Below are positions 34,601 to 45,102 of a stretch of DNA of 64,000 nucleotides, piece by piece (position 1 is the first letter of the stretch; each line of letters begins with the position of its first letter). A program made the position numbers and the translations under genes. The stretch is taken from assembly GCF_002127325.2 (NCBI RefSeq), contig NC_035433.2, forward strand, positions 124,278,088 through 124,342,087, written 5' to 3'. The notes under the pieces were generated by a model. It ran no database searches, was not told where the DNA came from, and was given only the letters and a program-made list of their open reading frames with translations. Source of the stretch: Helianthus annuus. Its lineage: Eukaryota; Streptophyta; Magnoliopsida; Asterales; Asteraceae.

Positions 34601-36382
34601 TAACTAGTGCCAAAATGGCAGTGTGACCCTTCCGCAAACATTTATGAGCCTTCAAGAAAGAGATGATGCCAACCACAGCACCACTCTTGTCGCCTTGGAC
34701 TTCGAGAGGTTCTTGACCAGAACGGGGAATACGAATGATCTTCTCGCTGCATAAGATTTCTGCCTGATGTTGGGATAAGCAATCCATCCCAATAACGATA
34801 TCGAAGCTTCCCAAGACTATGGGAATAAGATCAATGGAGAAAGCTTGACCGGCTAAGACAATACTACAACCCCTGACTACATGCGTGGCTTCTAGACTCT
34901 TACCATTAGCTAATTCTACTACATGTTTGGTGGTTAAGGGTGTTGGTGCACGTTTTAACAATTTACTGACTTTCAATGATATATAACTTGTATCAGCACC
35001 CGAATCAAATAAGACAGTAACATAAATATCGTCAAGGAGAAACTTACCCATAACCACATTGGGATCATTCCTTGCGTCGCCCTGACCCAGTACGAAAGCA
35101 CGACCCCGAGCTTCGTTGCCGTTGTTGTTGTTGTTTCCCCCATTGTTGTTGTTCCCATTGCGCTGGTGATTGTTGTTGTTGCGGTTCTGGTTCTGGTTCA
35201 ATTGGGGGCAATCACGTTTGAAATGACCTTCAGCCCCACACTGGAAACATCCCCGGTTTCCTCGCTGTGGCTGCTGCTGCTGGTTCTGTGGAGCTGGGGG
35301 TGGAGGTTGCTCATTCTGATTAGCAGGTCGTGAGCTCCTACAGTCTTTAGCTTCATGCCCTAACTTGAGGCATCTCTGACAACGTTCCTTGCGACACCGT
35401 CCACTGTGGTGTCTATTGCACTTATTACATAGTTGGTGAAATCCCCGATATCCACCCTGCCCCTGACTGCCTGACGATTGCTGACTCGGATTCTGGTAGT
35501 CATTTGTCTTGCGCTGCTGTGCTTGAGATTGGACCGAAACTGATCCCTTGCTGGAATCCTCATCCCATTTTCTCTTGTTGTCACTGGGAGTGGCAGAAGT
35601 AGTAACAGCAGTAGTGATAGCACTTATGCGTTTTGGCAGCTTGTTCTGATCTACTGCCTGATCGGTAAGTTGATGAGCAAGACGCTGGATGTCTTGGATG
35701 TTGTTAAGGTTTGCCGATGTAACATGGCTCTGAATCTATGAGGCTAGACCCTTTAGGTACAATTTGATACGCTTGATTGGAGGGTCCACCATGGTTGGAC
35801 ACAAGATGGCCAGTTCGTTCGACCGTTTCGTATAGGCTTCGATTTCCGACCCCGTCATCTTCAGATGGTAAAACTCATCTTCCAACTTATGAATGTCATC
35901 ACGCGTGCAGTATTCCCTCTTAATGAGTTCCTTAAAGTCGTTCCAAGGGGTGGCGTTAGCAGCTGCCAGCCCTAGAATCTGAACTTGCGCGTTCCACCAG
36001 GTTAGCGCAATTCCTTCCAACGTGCCAGTGGCGTACTTGACCCTGCGAGCCTCAGGGCATTCACATATCTCGAACACTGACTCGAGCTTTTCAAACCAAT
36101 GGAGTAGTCCCACTGCTCCTTCCGTGCCACTGAACGTACTTGGACGACAGTCCATGAAATTCTTGAAAGTGCAAACTGGTTGCGGTGCGTGTTGACCTAT
36201 TGTGTACGAATAGGGCAAAGTTAAATACAAGAGTTGGTCTAGGAATGTAGGATCTAAGGATCCTAGTGTGAGTTGTGACTACAGGGTATACCTCCTGCTT
36301 GTGTGGCTGCATGTGCCGCAGCAACTTGTTCGTTAATGAGAGCCGTCAACTGGGCTTGAGTCATGTTAATTCGTCCAGACAT
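31665..36382 (-). pseudogene. Gypsy gag-pol with two stops and an intron-like gap
   Basis: ATG at 36380-36382 (MSGRINMTQAQLTALINEQV). A 95-base GT...AG stretch (36197-36291) interrupts gag; removing it keeps frame with the capsid part (FKNFMDCRPSTFSG). TAG at 35736-35738 and TAG at 33915-33917 break one otherwise continuous frame. Zinc knuckles: [14 protein letters not shown] and [14 protein letters not shown]. Protease [14 protein letters not shown] with intact [10 protein letters not shown]; RNase [16 protein letters not shown]; integrase HHCC ([10 protein letters not shown] ... CLTCARVK) and core ([37 protein letters not shown]). The C-terminal [19 protein letters not shown] is chromodomain-like, followed by a threonine-rich extension. 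Apart from the two stops the protein looks well preserved. Confidence 0.9.
36197..36291 (-). other. Intron-like 95-base segment in gypsy gag
   Basis: Minus strand: the exon ends GCAGGAG, the segment starts GTATAC, ends TACACAATAG, and the exon resumes GTCAACACGC. Length 95 is not a multiple of three and the segment contains stops. Its removal joins the MSGRINMTQ start to the capsid region in frame. Confidence 0.55.
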
Positions 36383-36667
36383 GATCTTCATAGTAAAAGT
36401 AGCATAAGTGAGAATGGTTCGCGAGTAGTGCGATGACAGAAGAGTGTAAGCACATAGGTATTCTCATGTAATGTGTATCTAAGCATACTACGAGCAAAGT
36501 TCTATGTAATCTAGCAAGTAGACAATATAAACATAAATCATATCAACTAGGATGTTGAGTCTTGCACGTGGAGCGAAGCGTCGTTGTGGATCGTTGAGAG
36601 CACTGTTCTGGTTATAGTCTGGTTTTAATAAAAACGTTTTCCCATATTAAAACCTAGTTCTCTATAA

Positions 36668-36685
36668 CCAATGGCTCTGATACCA
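36668..36685 (-). other. Primer-binding site (initiator tRNA-Met) of the minus-strand gypsy
   Basis: TGGTATCAGAGCCATTGG on the minus strand, three bases inside the LTR. Confidence 0.88.
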
Positions 36686-36688
36686 ATC

Positions 36689-38693
36689 TGTCACACCCCC
36701 AAAAATCCACATGCGGAGTACCACCGCTTGGAGGCGTGACATGACCAGGATCAAGCCATCAATCACATCGAACATAGCATATATATTAAAAGTAATTCAT
36801 GAAACCCAATCCAATACAATTGATGTTCTAAACCAAGCATTGTATAAGTAGCGGAAGCATGTAAATAAAAACCCAATGTAAGTATTAAGTTCAAATGTTT
36901 AAACGTTTAACATGGCATTCTCGATCCATGTCCCACAACGACCCGCTCCTCCTTATGCAAGCTCCATATGTACCTATGGTCCTGCAAGGCATGCAGCAGA
37001 GAGTCAACAACTAGTTGAGCGAGTTCACAGTGTACAGTTCAGTAATTGTAATAGTATGGGTAGCATTATGTTCGTTCGTTAAGTCATGTCTCATATTAGT
37101 TTCCATCGCGACCCTCTAGGCATGTATGCGAAGATTAGGGGAAGTATTCCCAAATATTCTAGACTATGTATATTTGTATCGCGGCCACCCTGGCATGTGT
37201 GCGAAGTTTTAGTATGCATAGATCGCGGCCTTCCTAGGCATGTGTGCGAATGATTAGTCATAATATCGCGGCCAACCCCTGGCGTGTGTGCGAAGATCAG
37301 TTCATTTAGTATACTAGTCTAGCCGTATCTTATCATTACTCTTCCTCACCCGAGGACCATATCATTAGGTTCTATTAACTAAGTATGTACGAATAATTCA
37401 TCAAATCCCATTCCCACCCTTGGAACCCCATGCCTTGGCTGTGTGAACTCACCTTGGTTTGCTCGGCAGATACACAGAAAGTTCAAGTAAGCTATATGGT
37501 GATCAACCACGTCCTAGTATGGTTATTATACAAGTCAGGTTCGTATTCAAGTATAGCACGTATGTTCTACACGTATTGTACACAAGTATAATCATGGTAT
37601 GCACAAGTATTTCATAGCAGTCCAATAGCAGTCACGTAAACAAGTCCAAGTATCCGGCCCAATCAGTTGGGCTCGTAACCGTACAAATCCAATACTAATA
37701 AGGTGTAAGTGCTCACGGTCTCGAGTCGCAACAAAGGAGATCTCGAGTTGTCATGGTCTGGTCGGGACTACACGGTCTCGAGTCACAACCGGACCCGCAA
37801 CCGTGGTCTCGGTTTGTGCTGTTGTGTGTCGGCAATGTGGTCTCGAGTCTAGACTAAGGGTTCTCGACTCGCAACCCTGGGCGAGACTAGCAGATTGTAA
37901 CAACTTTCCATAATTCCAGTTCAGCACTTCCGTAATGTTAGCAAACAGATTAGGCAGTTTCACAATCAGATCAAATCAGCAGTTTATTCAGAAATCAAAC
38001 TTATTCATATACGTTCATATCATCATCATCAAGAATACTGAATCGACAATTAATCAAACATACAATCGGATCATGTGATTTACAAAGTCATAGACTATCA
38101 TGCAACCCAACTCATAACCACAAATCATAACATCACAGCCGATTAACAAATATACACTCAAACCGATTAGCATATTACCAATCCGATTTAATCATACAAT
38201 CTTAGCATCATACAACCCTTGTATAGCATCTAAACGCATGAACCGAATACCTAGTATTATCAATCAATATTACTAGCATAAAACCCTAGTTCATACATGA
38301 CAAGATCACTTAGCATGGCAACTAGATAACAATGAAATACTAACTAGAAGTGTGATACGACAAGCTTGATCGAGAGAAAAGGCTTCGAGGGAACAAGGGC
38401 TGCCTTCGGTTCGGCTAGAGAGAGAGAGAGAGAGTTCTAGGGTTTGTGCGTGTTTTCCTAATGTTGCGAGTTGTGAGAATGTTACTAACATTCTAGGTAT
38501 AATTCGGTTAAGGGAGGGTTGGGCCGAACCCTCACTTGGGCTGCCCTAAAGGTCTCGAGTCCAAGTGTAAAGATCGAGTGGGCTTGTGCGATCGGATCAT
38601 GCAAGCATATAAACATAACATTCACAATTTCACACAAGGCACATATAACATGGTATTCAAATAAAGTTCACATAATCACTTAACGTTACACAA
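36689..38693 (-). repeat. 5' LTR of the minus-strand gypsy, outer end truncated
   Basis: Matches 29553-31559 closely. Similarity stops at GTTACACAA, about 30 bases before the expected LTR end, and copia B coding sequence starts at once. Confidence 0.88.
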
Positions 38694-39642
38694 TGTGGTC
38701 CGTGGCACCCGGATCAGCGGTCCAATCCGGCCCCGAAGAGGGGACGTGGCATTGCGAGAGGAAAGCACGAGCTAAGTTGTCATCTAAGGGGCCCGATTGT
38801 GAGGCAAAAGATGTCAGGCTGGGACACGCATTGGCGTAATGTCCGTCATGTCAACAGAGTTGACAATGTGGGGGGCGACGACCACGAGCTCGACCACCCC
38901 GTCCACCAGAGTTATGCGAGGCACGAGAGAAACGACCTCCTCTTCCTCGAGATGATGATGGGGAGTGGGAAGACTGAACCGAAAATGCTACTGGTGGAGT
39001 AGAAGTGCCATGCAAAGCTTACATGAACATTTCATGGCTTTCTGCTCTAGCTAAAAGATCAGCAAATGAGGGAGTCGGGCGGGTTGCGCGAACCGCGGTT
39101 GAGAAGGATTCAATGGCAGGACCAAGACTACAAAGAAACCAGTGGATTGGATCATGAGTGTCAACCGGATAACCAATTGCAGTGAGTTGATCACAACGGG
39201 ATTTGAACGAACGTCCGAATTCAGCAACACTTTTGGAACCTTTTTGAGCCACACAGAGTTGATTGTTGAGATTGTGGACGCGTTCAATTGATGAGTTACC
39301 AAAGGCTGTTTCCAAGGCGACCCATATTTCACGAGGAGTGTGAAGTCCGATAATCACGGTAACGGCTTCATCGGATAGGGTGGCATTGATGATGATAATT
39401 GTGTGCTGGTCAGCAGCGATCCATGCAGCATAGGCCGGATTTTCAGTTGGTTTATCATTACTGGTGATGGTTGCGGGTGGGGCGGTGGCCCTTCCGTTAA
39501 CATGTGAGAGGAGATTTTGATACGTGAGGAGTGGAATCATTTGATTGCTCCATAGAAGATAGTTGGAGGAGCATAATTTTATGGGAATTAGGTGAGTGAG
39601 GGAGTGAGGAAGGTTGTTATCAGAGGAGGAAGAAACAGCCAT
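38694..39642 (-). pseudogene. Copia B gag and start of protease
   Basis: ATG at 39640-39642 (MAVSSSSDNNLPHSLTHLIP), then the UBN2/gag helical region (YLLWSNQMIPLL, IWVALETAFGNSS, GRSFKSRCDQL). In-frame TAA at 39019-39021. After it, an RG-rich segment (GGRFSRASHNSGGRGGRARG) and a CCHC knuckle whose fifth position is a stop (CQLC*HDGHYANAC, TGA where CGA is expected). The protease motif WTADPGATDH is cut off by the gypsy insertion. The aspartate two residues before GAT is followed by proline rather than serine or threonine. Confidence 0.85.
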
Positions 39643-39695
39643 GAGAAAAAGGGTGGGAGAGGAGGGAAAGAAAAGGATTGATAAAGCTCTATACC

Positions 39696-39861
39696 ATGTG
39701 AATATGGAAAGCTCAATGATTTCTCATGTGAGGAGATGAGAATATATAACAAACTGATCATAACTGATCATAATTACAAAGAAAATGAAAAGAATGAAAT
39801 GAATACATAATTATTAACAAATAACTAATCTATGAATGATAATAAATGTTGTCAGTTAACA
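39696..39861 (-). repeat. 5' LTR of copia B (166 bp)
   Basis: Plus ends TGTGAATATGG and AGTTAACA. The last 80 or so bases match 26265-26345. A short LTR fits Ale-type copias. Confidence 0.7.
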
Positions 39862-39922
39862 GATCCCTTGGGTTGTGCTACCTGTTGCAAGCTCTCCCCT
39901 AACTGACAAAGACAAGACACAA
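39862..39922 (+). pseudogene. Copia A piece 2: gag fragment
   Basis: Sixty-one bases between copia B and the LARD-like element, reading SSPLTDKDKT in one frame. They continue collinearly with piece 1 and with the gag words after 47262. Confidence 0.5.
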
Positions 39923-42135
39923 TGTTACGCCCAAAATTTCATCTTCCTAAATGTGATATTATCATATTATAATTTAACAAAAATTGGGCATGACCCGTCC
40001 ATAAAACTAGTTATAATTCTACGATTCATTCGACAAAATACTACTAAGAAGCAATACAAAAAATTTTGGACTAAAAACATTTGAACAAGCTAGCGGAAGC
40101 GTTTGGTATGACATAACTTGAACACGCGCTCGCTCCGATTCTCCAAGTCGCCTGAATTGAGGGTTTACCTACATTCAACAACAAAGCTTTAAAAAGTTAG
40201 TCGCTATACTTGTTTGCTTATAAAACCGTCATTTTAATTCCATTCATGTACATACTCTCATTTCTCTTACGCATTCGATTTCCCAATTAAATGGGTATCA
40301 CATATATTCTCATACAACTAACCTGTTAGTAGGTGGTGACGACCAAACATAAAATATTGTATAAACTAAAACGTCCATAGTATATTCTAACCGCTTAAGT
40401 TACTTCAACCCGAATATCTTCCAACACTCAATCATTTCATTACTATATCGACACTTCGAAAGTCCGATATTCACAAACCTGCACTTTCAACATACTCAAT
40501 AATAATTTGGTTAGCAAACCCGTAATCTCCACATATTCAAGTACTACATTTTCATAAAAAGGTCGCCAACCATTTATACATCAATTTAACTACAACACTA
40601 TGTACGCCTTTCGCATAATTATGTACATACATATATTTATATATATTTTCTATACACATCACGCATACTTGTTTATACGACTTAAACTCACCATGACTCC
40701 AATTATTCATAATTACATACCATCCTATTCACTTAATTTAAATTAACACACCTCCCTAGTCATACATATGACCGTCTGATAATAGACTTACTTATAAACA
40801 AGTTCCATCCGTTACATGCTTACATAATCATGTCTACACATATTTACTTACATCCAATTCTTGATTAACCTACTCGCATTCGATCATCATACTCATATAT
40901 TAATTATATGGTGCTTAGACTTGAGTTTATAACCCAAAAATATTAGTTAAGAGAAGTTTATAACGTATCTATTTATGCCCGAAGGTCAAAAATAACAAAA
41001 CAATCAACTTTTTGGAAAACTGTCGCCGTAAGCTACGGCTCAGCCGTAGCTTACGATTCAGTTGTTTGGTCCAAACAGCTGCTACGTTCTGTAGCCTACG
41101 ACTGAACTGTAGCTTACGATTTGGCTGCTCTGCAGCTTATCCAACTTTGTCCGTTTACGCTAAAACTTGAGTAACTTTCACACCGTTTACCCGTTTAACC
41201 TCCTGTTTCTTCCTACATGATTGTAAATTAACCTTCTATCATGTGAACTTGAAATCCAACATCCTAGTTAAGGAATTTCTTAACTTATACGTATTCGGTT
41301 TGTTATCCATCTATGAATTATTCGATCCATTCGTGCATTTATCAAAATAGTCGATCGATTTGACCTCAACTTCATATGAACTTAATAATTAAAACATTAT
41401 ATTACTTAAACAACTAAATAAGTGATTATAGAGATCACTTACCTTATGCATCCCTATTCGCTCTAGTTTCCTCATGTCCTCATGACTCGTTAGTCCTTTA
41501 TGCTTCCATCCATCTCGACATGATCCCTATACACATGTTTCATATAGCTTTTTGATGTAGAATCTCTACACATGCAAGAGAATTAAGGCTGGATTTTGCT
41601 TCAATTCTTCAACATTTCATCATCATGAGAAACCCTTCTTGGCCCTTGGCTTGCATCGACACCAACATCAGACTTATGTCTGATGTTTGTGATCTTCCAC
41701 TACTTAACCAAACTTTAATTAAAATATACAAGTTCAACCCTTGTAGTTTTGATAATTTATTTATTTCCTTCTTGTAATTAACATAGAAACACAAACTAGG
41801 TTAACTAATCCTAGTTAAGTTATTTCACACATAATTCTAGTAAATGTCTTATTTATCAACTATTAGATTTTGGGGCATTACAGAATCCCACATTTAGGTG
41901 CCATATTACTACATATTCTTTAGAATCCCACATTTAGGTACCATATTACTATATATTCTTTAGAATCTCACATTTAGGTACCATATTACTATATATTCTT
42001 TAGAATCCCACATTTAGGTACCATATTACTATATATTCTTTAGAATCCCACATTTAGGTACTATATTACTATATATTCCTTAATCACATTAAGTTTATTA
42101 TTATTTATTATGTCTTCTATTTTTGGGGTGTTACA
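39923..42135 (-). repeat. 3' LTR of the LARD-like element
   Basis: Contains a 29-base hairpin at 41027-41055 (14-bp perfect arms, CGTAAGCTACGGCT) and five 40-bp tandem units (about 41882-42080, AGAATCCCACATTTAGGTAC...). The right LTR has three such units. Confidence 0.88.
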
Positions 42136-42174
42136 AGTCTACCCCCCTTAAAAGAGGTTTCGTCCCCGAAACCT
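42136..42174 (-). other. Polypurine tract and stem-loop of the LARD-like element
   Basis: Minus strand AGGTTTCG-GGGA-CGAAACCT (42155-42174), then TTTTAAGGGGGGTAGA against the LTR. Despite no coding capacity, it keeps the same layout as the gypsy elements. Confidence 0.75.
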
Positions 42175-45086
42175 TTCTCATTCCAATTGGACCAGTTCTA
42201 TTCCTACTTTTTCATCTTTTTATTCACAATGCTTACTACCACAGGGATGCATTTAAGATCTTGGCAAGAGTTTTATTCATTCATAAACGTCTTTGTACGC
42301 ATTGTCCCTCCGTTCTCAAATCAAGTAAATTACTTTCATAATCGCATTAAAGTCAGAATCTGATCCAGAGCTCTTATTAGTGTCGTCTTCACTTTATAAT
42401 GCTAGCTCCTAGCACATACCATTACTAGCGCTTCATTCATCGAACTTATTCCAAGTGTATACAGTTATTAATCATACAAACTAAGTCTATGGCTTGTTTC
42501 TAACATCCTATTTAAGCATATTACATTCATATATTTACTAAACAAAATAAATTGGTTTAATTTCATACTGCTCATACATCCTATGCTATCTTTCATGTTG
42601 TTCACCACGAGCCATCCAAACATTCCATTTCTATCATTACTTTTGATTACCTTTAAACTCATTGGGGGGTCAATACATTATCATATGCATACTATAATCA
42701 TTCAAAGACTTATTATTTAAATCAAAGTCACCCTTCTTCAACTTACTTATCCGTACTTAATTCGAAGACTAAGTATTATTTCCAAGGTTACTATTGTTAT
42801 ACATGCCATGCGTATCTTTTCTACAATATTTTGTTCAAATGAACATGGCCAACAAGCCGAGCATCAAAGTTAGCATTTCTTAACGATACTTGCCGTCTCT
42901 TATATTCTATCAGAATTTCCACAGTTATGTGCATTCAGGTTCAATACCACCCGATGATCATTACGAACATTTAGAAGTTCACTTCACATTTTTCATTACG
43001 GTTTGTATATACATATTCTACTCTGACGCATCCCTCTCTAGTCGAGTCATAACCTCATACTATAGTTACAACCCTTCTTATACGTACCTGACGGAAGTGA
43101 ATTCCATTGATTCGTTATCCATACCTTACGGTAATCGTTCCTTTCCGATTAGTGACATTGCGCGTCTATTCATCAAGCTTACCTATGAGTATAAAACTTA
43201 ACAATCAAAACATTAGCTACCGAGTTCAAATGGCAATCGCCATCTGACCCGTATGACCCATTTGTCCTATCGACCATTCTCGTACGAAACGCATTTGCAT
43301 GATATATTCACATATATATATATATAGAAGTTCAAACATAAACTGAATCATATCACTAAAGGAACATTTATTTGTTTTGTATGTAATCACTTCACATTCG
43401 AATATCTTCCTTCTTATCATTCCTTTGTTCATTTGCATTACATTTACTTATATGACTTGTTTGACGCAATCGTGGTCAAACTATTGACTCTTATTATGTA
43501 GACTAGTTTTTGCCTTTTTATACCTTAAGTCCGCTTCGCGGATTTGAACATTGCATTCTTGCCCTTCATTCCTTGAATCCGTCTTGCGGATTCAAGCATT
43601 GCATTCGTATCTTTCATTCTTTGAATCCGTCTCGCAGATTCGAGCATTGCATTCGTATCTTTCATCCCTTGAATCCGTCTCGCGGATTCAAGCATTGCAT
43701 TCGTATCTTTCATTCCTTGAATCCGTCTCGCGGATTCAAGCATTGCATTCGTATCTTTCATTCCTTGAATCCGTCTCGCGGATTCAAGCATTGCATTCCT
43801 ATCATTCATTCCTTGAATCCGTCTCGCGGATTCAAGCATTGCATTCATACATTGTTGGTCCATACTTCTTACGGATTCAACATTTTATTCTTATCACTTG
43901 TACTTTTTACTCTTACGTAGTACTCTCAATCTCCCGAGAGTCTTACTACTCATGTCGCTCGTTCGCCCACATGCTACCCAATTCTAACGGACATACATGT
44001 AACAATTATCGCGGTCTCACGAACGTCATACGTTTCTTGTGTACTGGCCAGGTACACAATCCACGTACAAGTTTCGTGTCTTCGCGTAATCGCCACATTA
44101 TGCCCGAAGAATTAAGTTTCGGCACGTGGCATTTTAAAAACTCCTTTACCATGTCGTTGTTATATTCATTTAGATTTTTCTTTCACTTGCATAATTATAC
44201 TATTTCATACATCAACGCGTTGAGTATACGTACCAGGGGTCAATTCGTCTTATTACTTGCCTTGATGCCGGTCTTAGACCGCATTCACAGATCATTCCTT
44301 CCGAACAATTGCGCTTACCCTTCACATAACCCGCGTGCTCTTGGCCTTACAAATAGCATATAAATAAATGATTAGCATATTCCGTCTATCTTATCAACTA
44401 ATCGTGGTCACATATGTCATACTAGGCCTTATATAGATCTTACACGAACATTCATTAAGCTTTTAGGCAATTTAGAAACTCAAAGTACGAGAAAAAAAAG
44501 GGCCTTTACAAGTTTCTTTCCATCGTAACCACTAATTATGGTTAGATATATCTTATTAGGCATTATTTGGACCCTACATAAACATTCGAATGGGCCTTCG
44601 TACAACCCGGTAACCCGGAACGCGAAAATAATACTAAAATAAAATTTTCAGCAGATTGTTACTCCGCAAGCCGTCGGCGACGGCCTTACACCCGTCGTCG
44701 ACGGGTCCTGGAATGTGGCGTCGGCCACTTTTGCCCGTCGGCAGACACTTAGGGAGTCGGGACTAAGGGGGTCGTCGGCGACGGCTAGGAGCCCGTCGGC
44801 GACGGCCTCGCGTTTGCTGAAACGTTGCTGAATTTCTTTTGAGTGTTCCAACCATTTACCGGGTCCGTTTTCAGCTACACGGGTCCCGGGACTTCTTATT
44901 TTATACGCCTTATCACCCATAACCTACTTGAACCTTAAAACTTATACCGTAACACACTATACATACTTATATTAATGGAAAATTTAAAATTTTACCTCAT
45001 TGGTGATCTCGGAGCGAGCATACTTTTGCACGAGCCATCGGTTTGAGTTCAAGCACTGATACTCTTGCTCGAATCCCTCAAACCTA
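42175..45086. other. Non-coding interior of the LARD-like element
   Basis: AT-rich sequence with no protein signature. Open frames at 43510-43920, 43551-44363 and, on the minus strand, 43525-43863 exist mainly because a 48-bp repeat keeps three frames open; I do not regard them as genes. A GC-rich patch at 44660-44815 repeats CCGTCGGCGACGG and GTCGGC words. Confidence 0.6.
43540..43850. repeat. 48-bp tandem hairpin array
   Basis: About six to seven 48-bp units. Each holds a perfect 10-bp stem CTTGAATCCG/CGGATTCAAG around TCTCG, followed by CATTGCATTCGTATCTTTCATT. Units differ by only a few bases. Confidence 0.9.
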
Positions 45087-45102
45087 GGCTCTGATACCAA
45101 CT

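Larger units (their letters stand above)
29553..38693 (-). mobile_element. Gypsy retrotransposon (Tekay/Del-like) inserted in copia B
   Basis: Minus-strand element with a 2036-bp 3' LTR (29553-31588) and an about 2005-bp 5' LTR (36689-38693). LTRs are nearly identical with scattered transitions. The outer 30 or so bases of the 5' LTR (counterpart of 31559-31588) are missing and no target duplication is seen, so a small deletion has removed that end. One long gag-pol frame has two in-frame stops and an intron-like interruption in gag. Confidence 0.9.
26265..39861 (-). mobile_element. Copia B: decayed Ale-like copia, interrupted by a gypsy element
   Basis: A minus-strand element. The upstream LTR is 166 bp (39696-39861), with primer site TGGTATAGAGC right beside it at 39685-39695. 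The downstream LTR is only an 81-bp truncated copy (26265-26345), followed by the polypurine tract GCTTGAGGGGAGA. A UBN2-type gag, a CCHC knuckle, protease, integrase, RT and RNase H are all recognisable but broken. A gypsy (29553-38693) sits in the protease region. It is itself inserted in copia A gag. No target duplication is visible because the low-coordinate end is lost. Confidence 0.8.

Noticed and set aside
39862..39922. Short frame that looked like a host exon between elements
   Set aside because: With the sequence after 47262 it gives copia gag words; explained by copia A.
43540..43850. Regular palindromic repeats reminiscent of a CRISPR array
   Set aside because: The units are nearly identical throughout with no unique spacers, and this is plant nuclear DNA; it is a tandem repeat.
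43510..44363. Overlapping long plus-strand frames with a 16-residue repeat, and their minus-strand mirror
   Set aside because: Frames are open because the 48-bp repeat is a multiple of three; all are in a non-coding LARD interior with no start context or domain.
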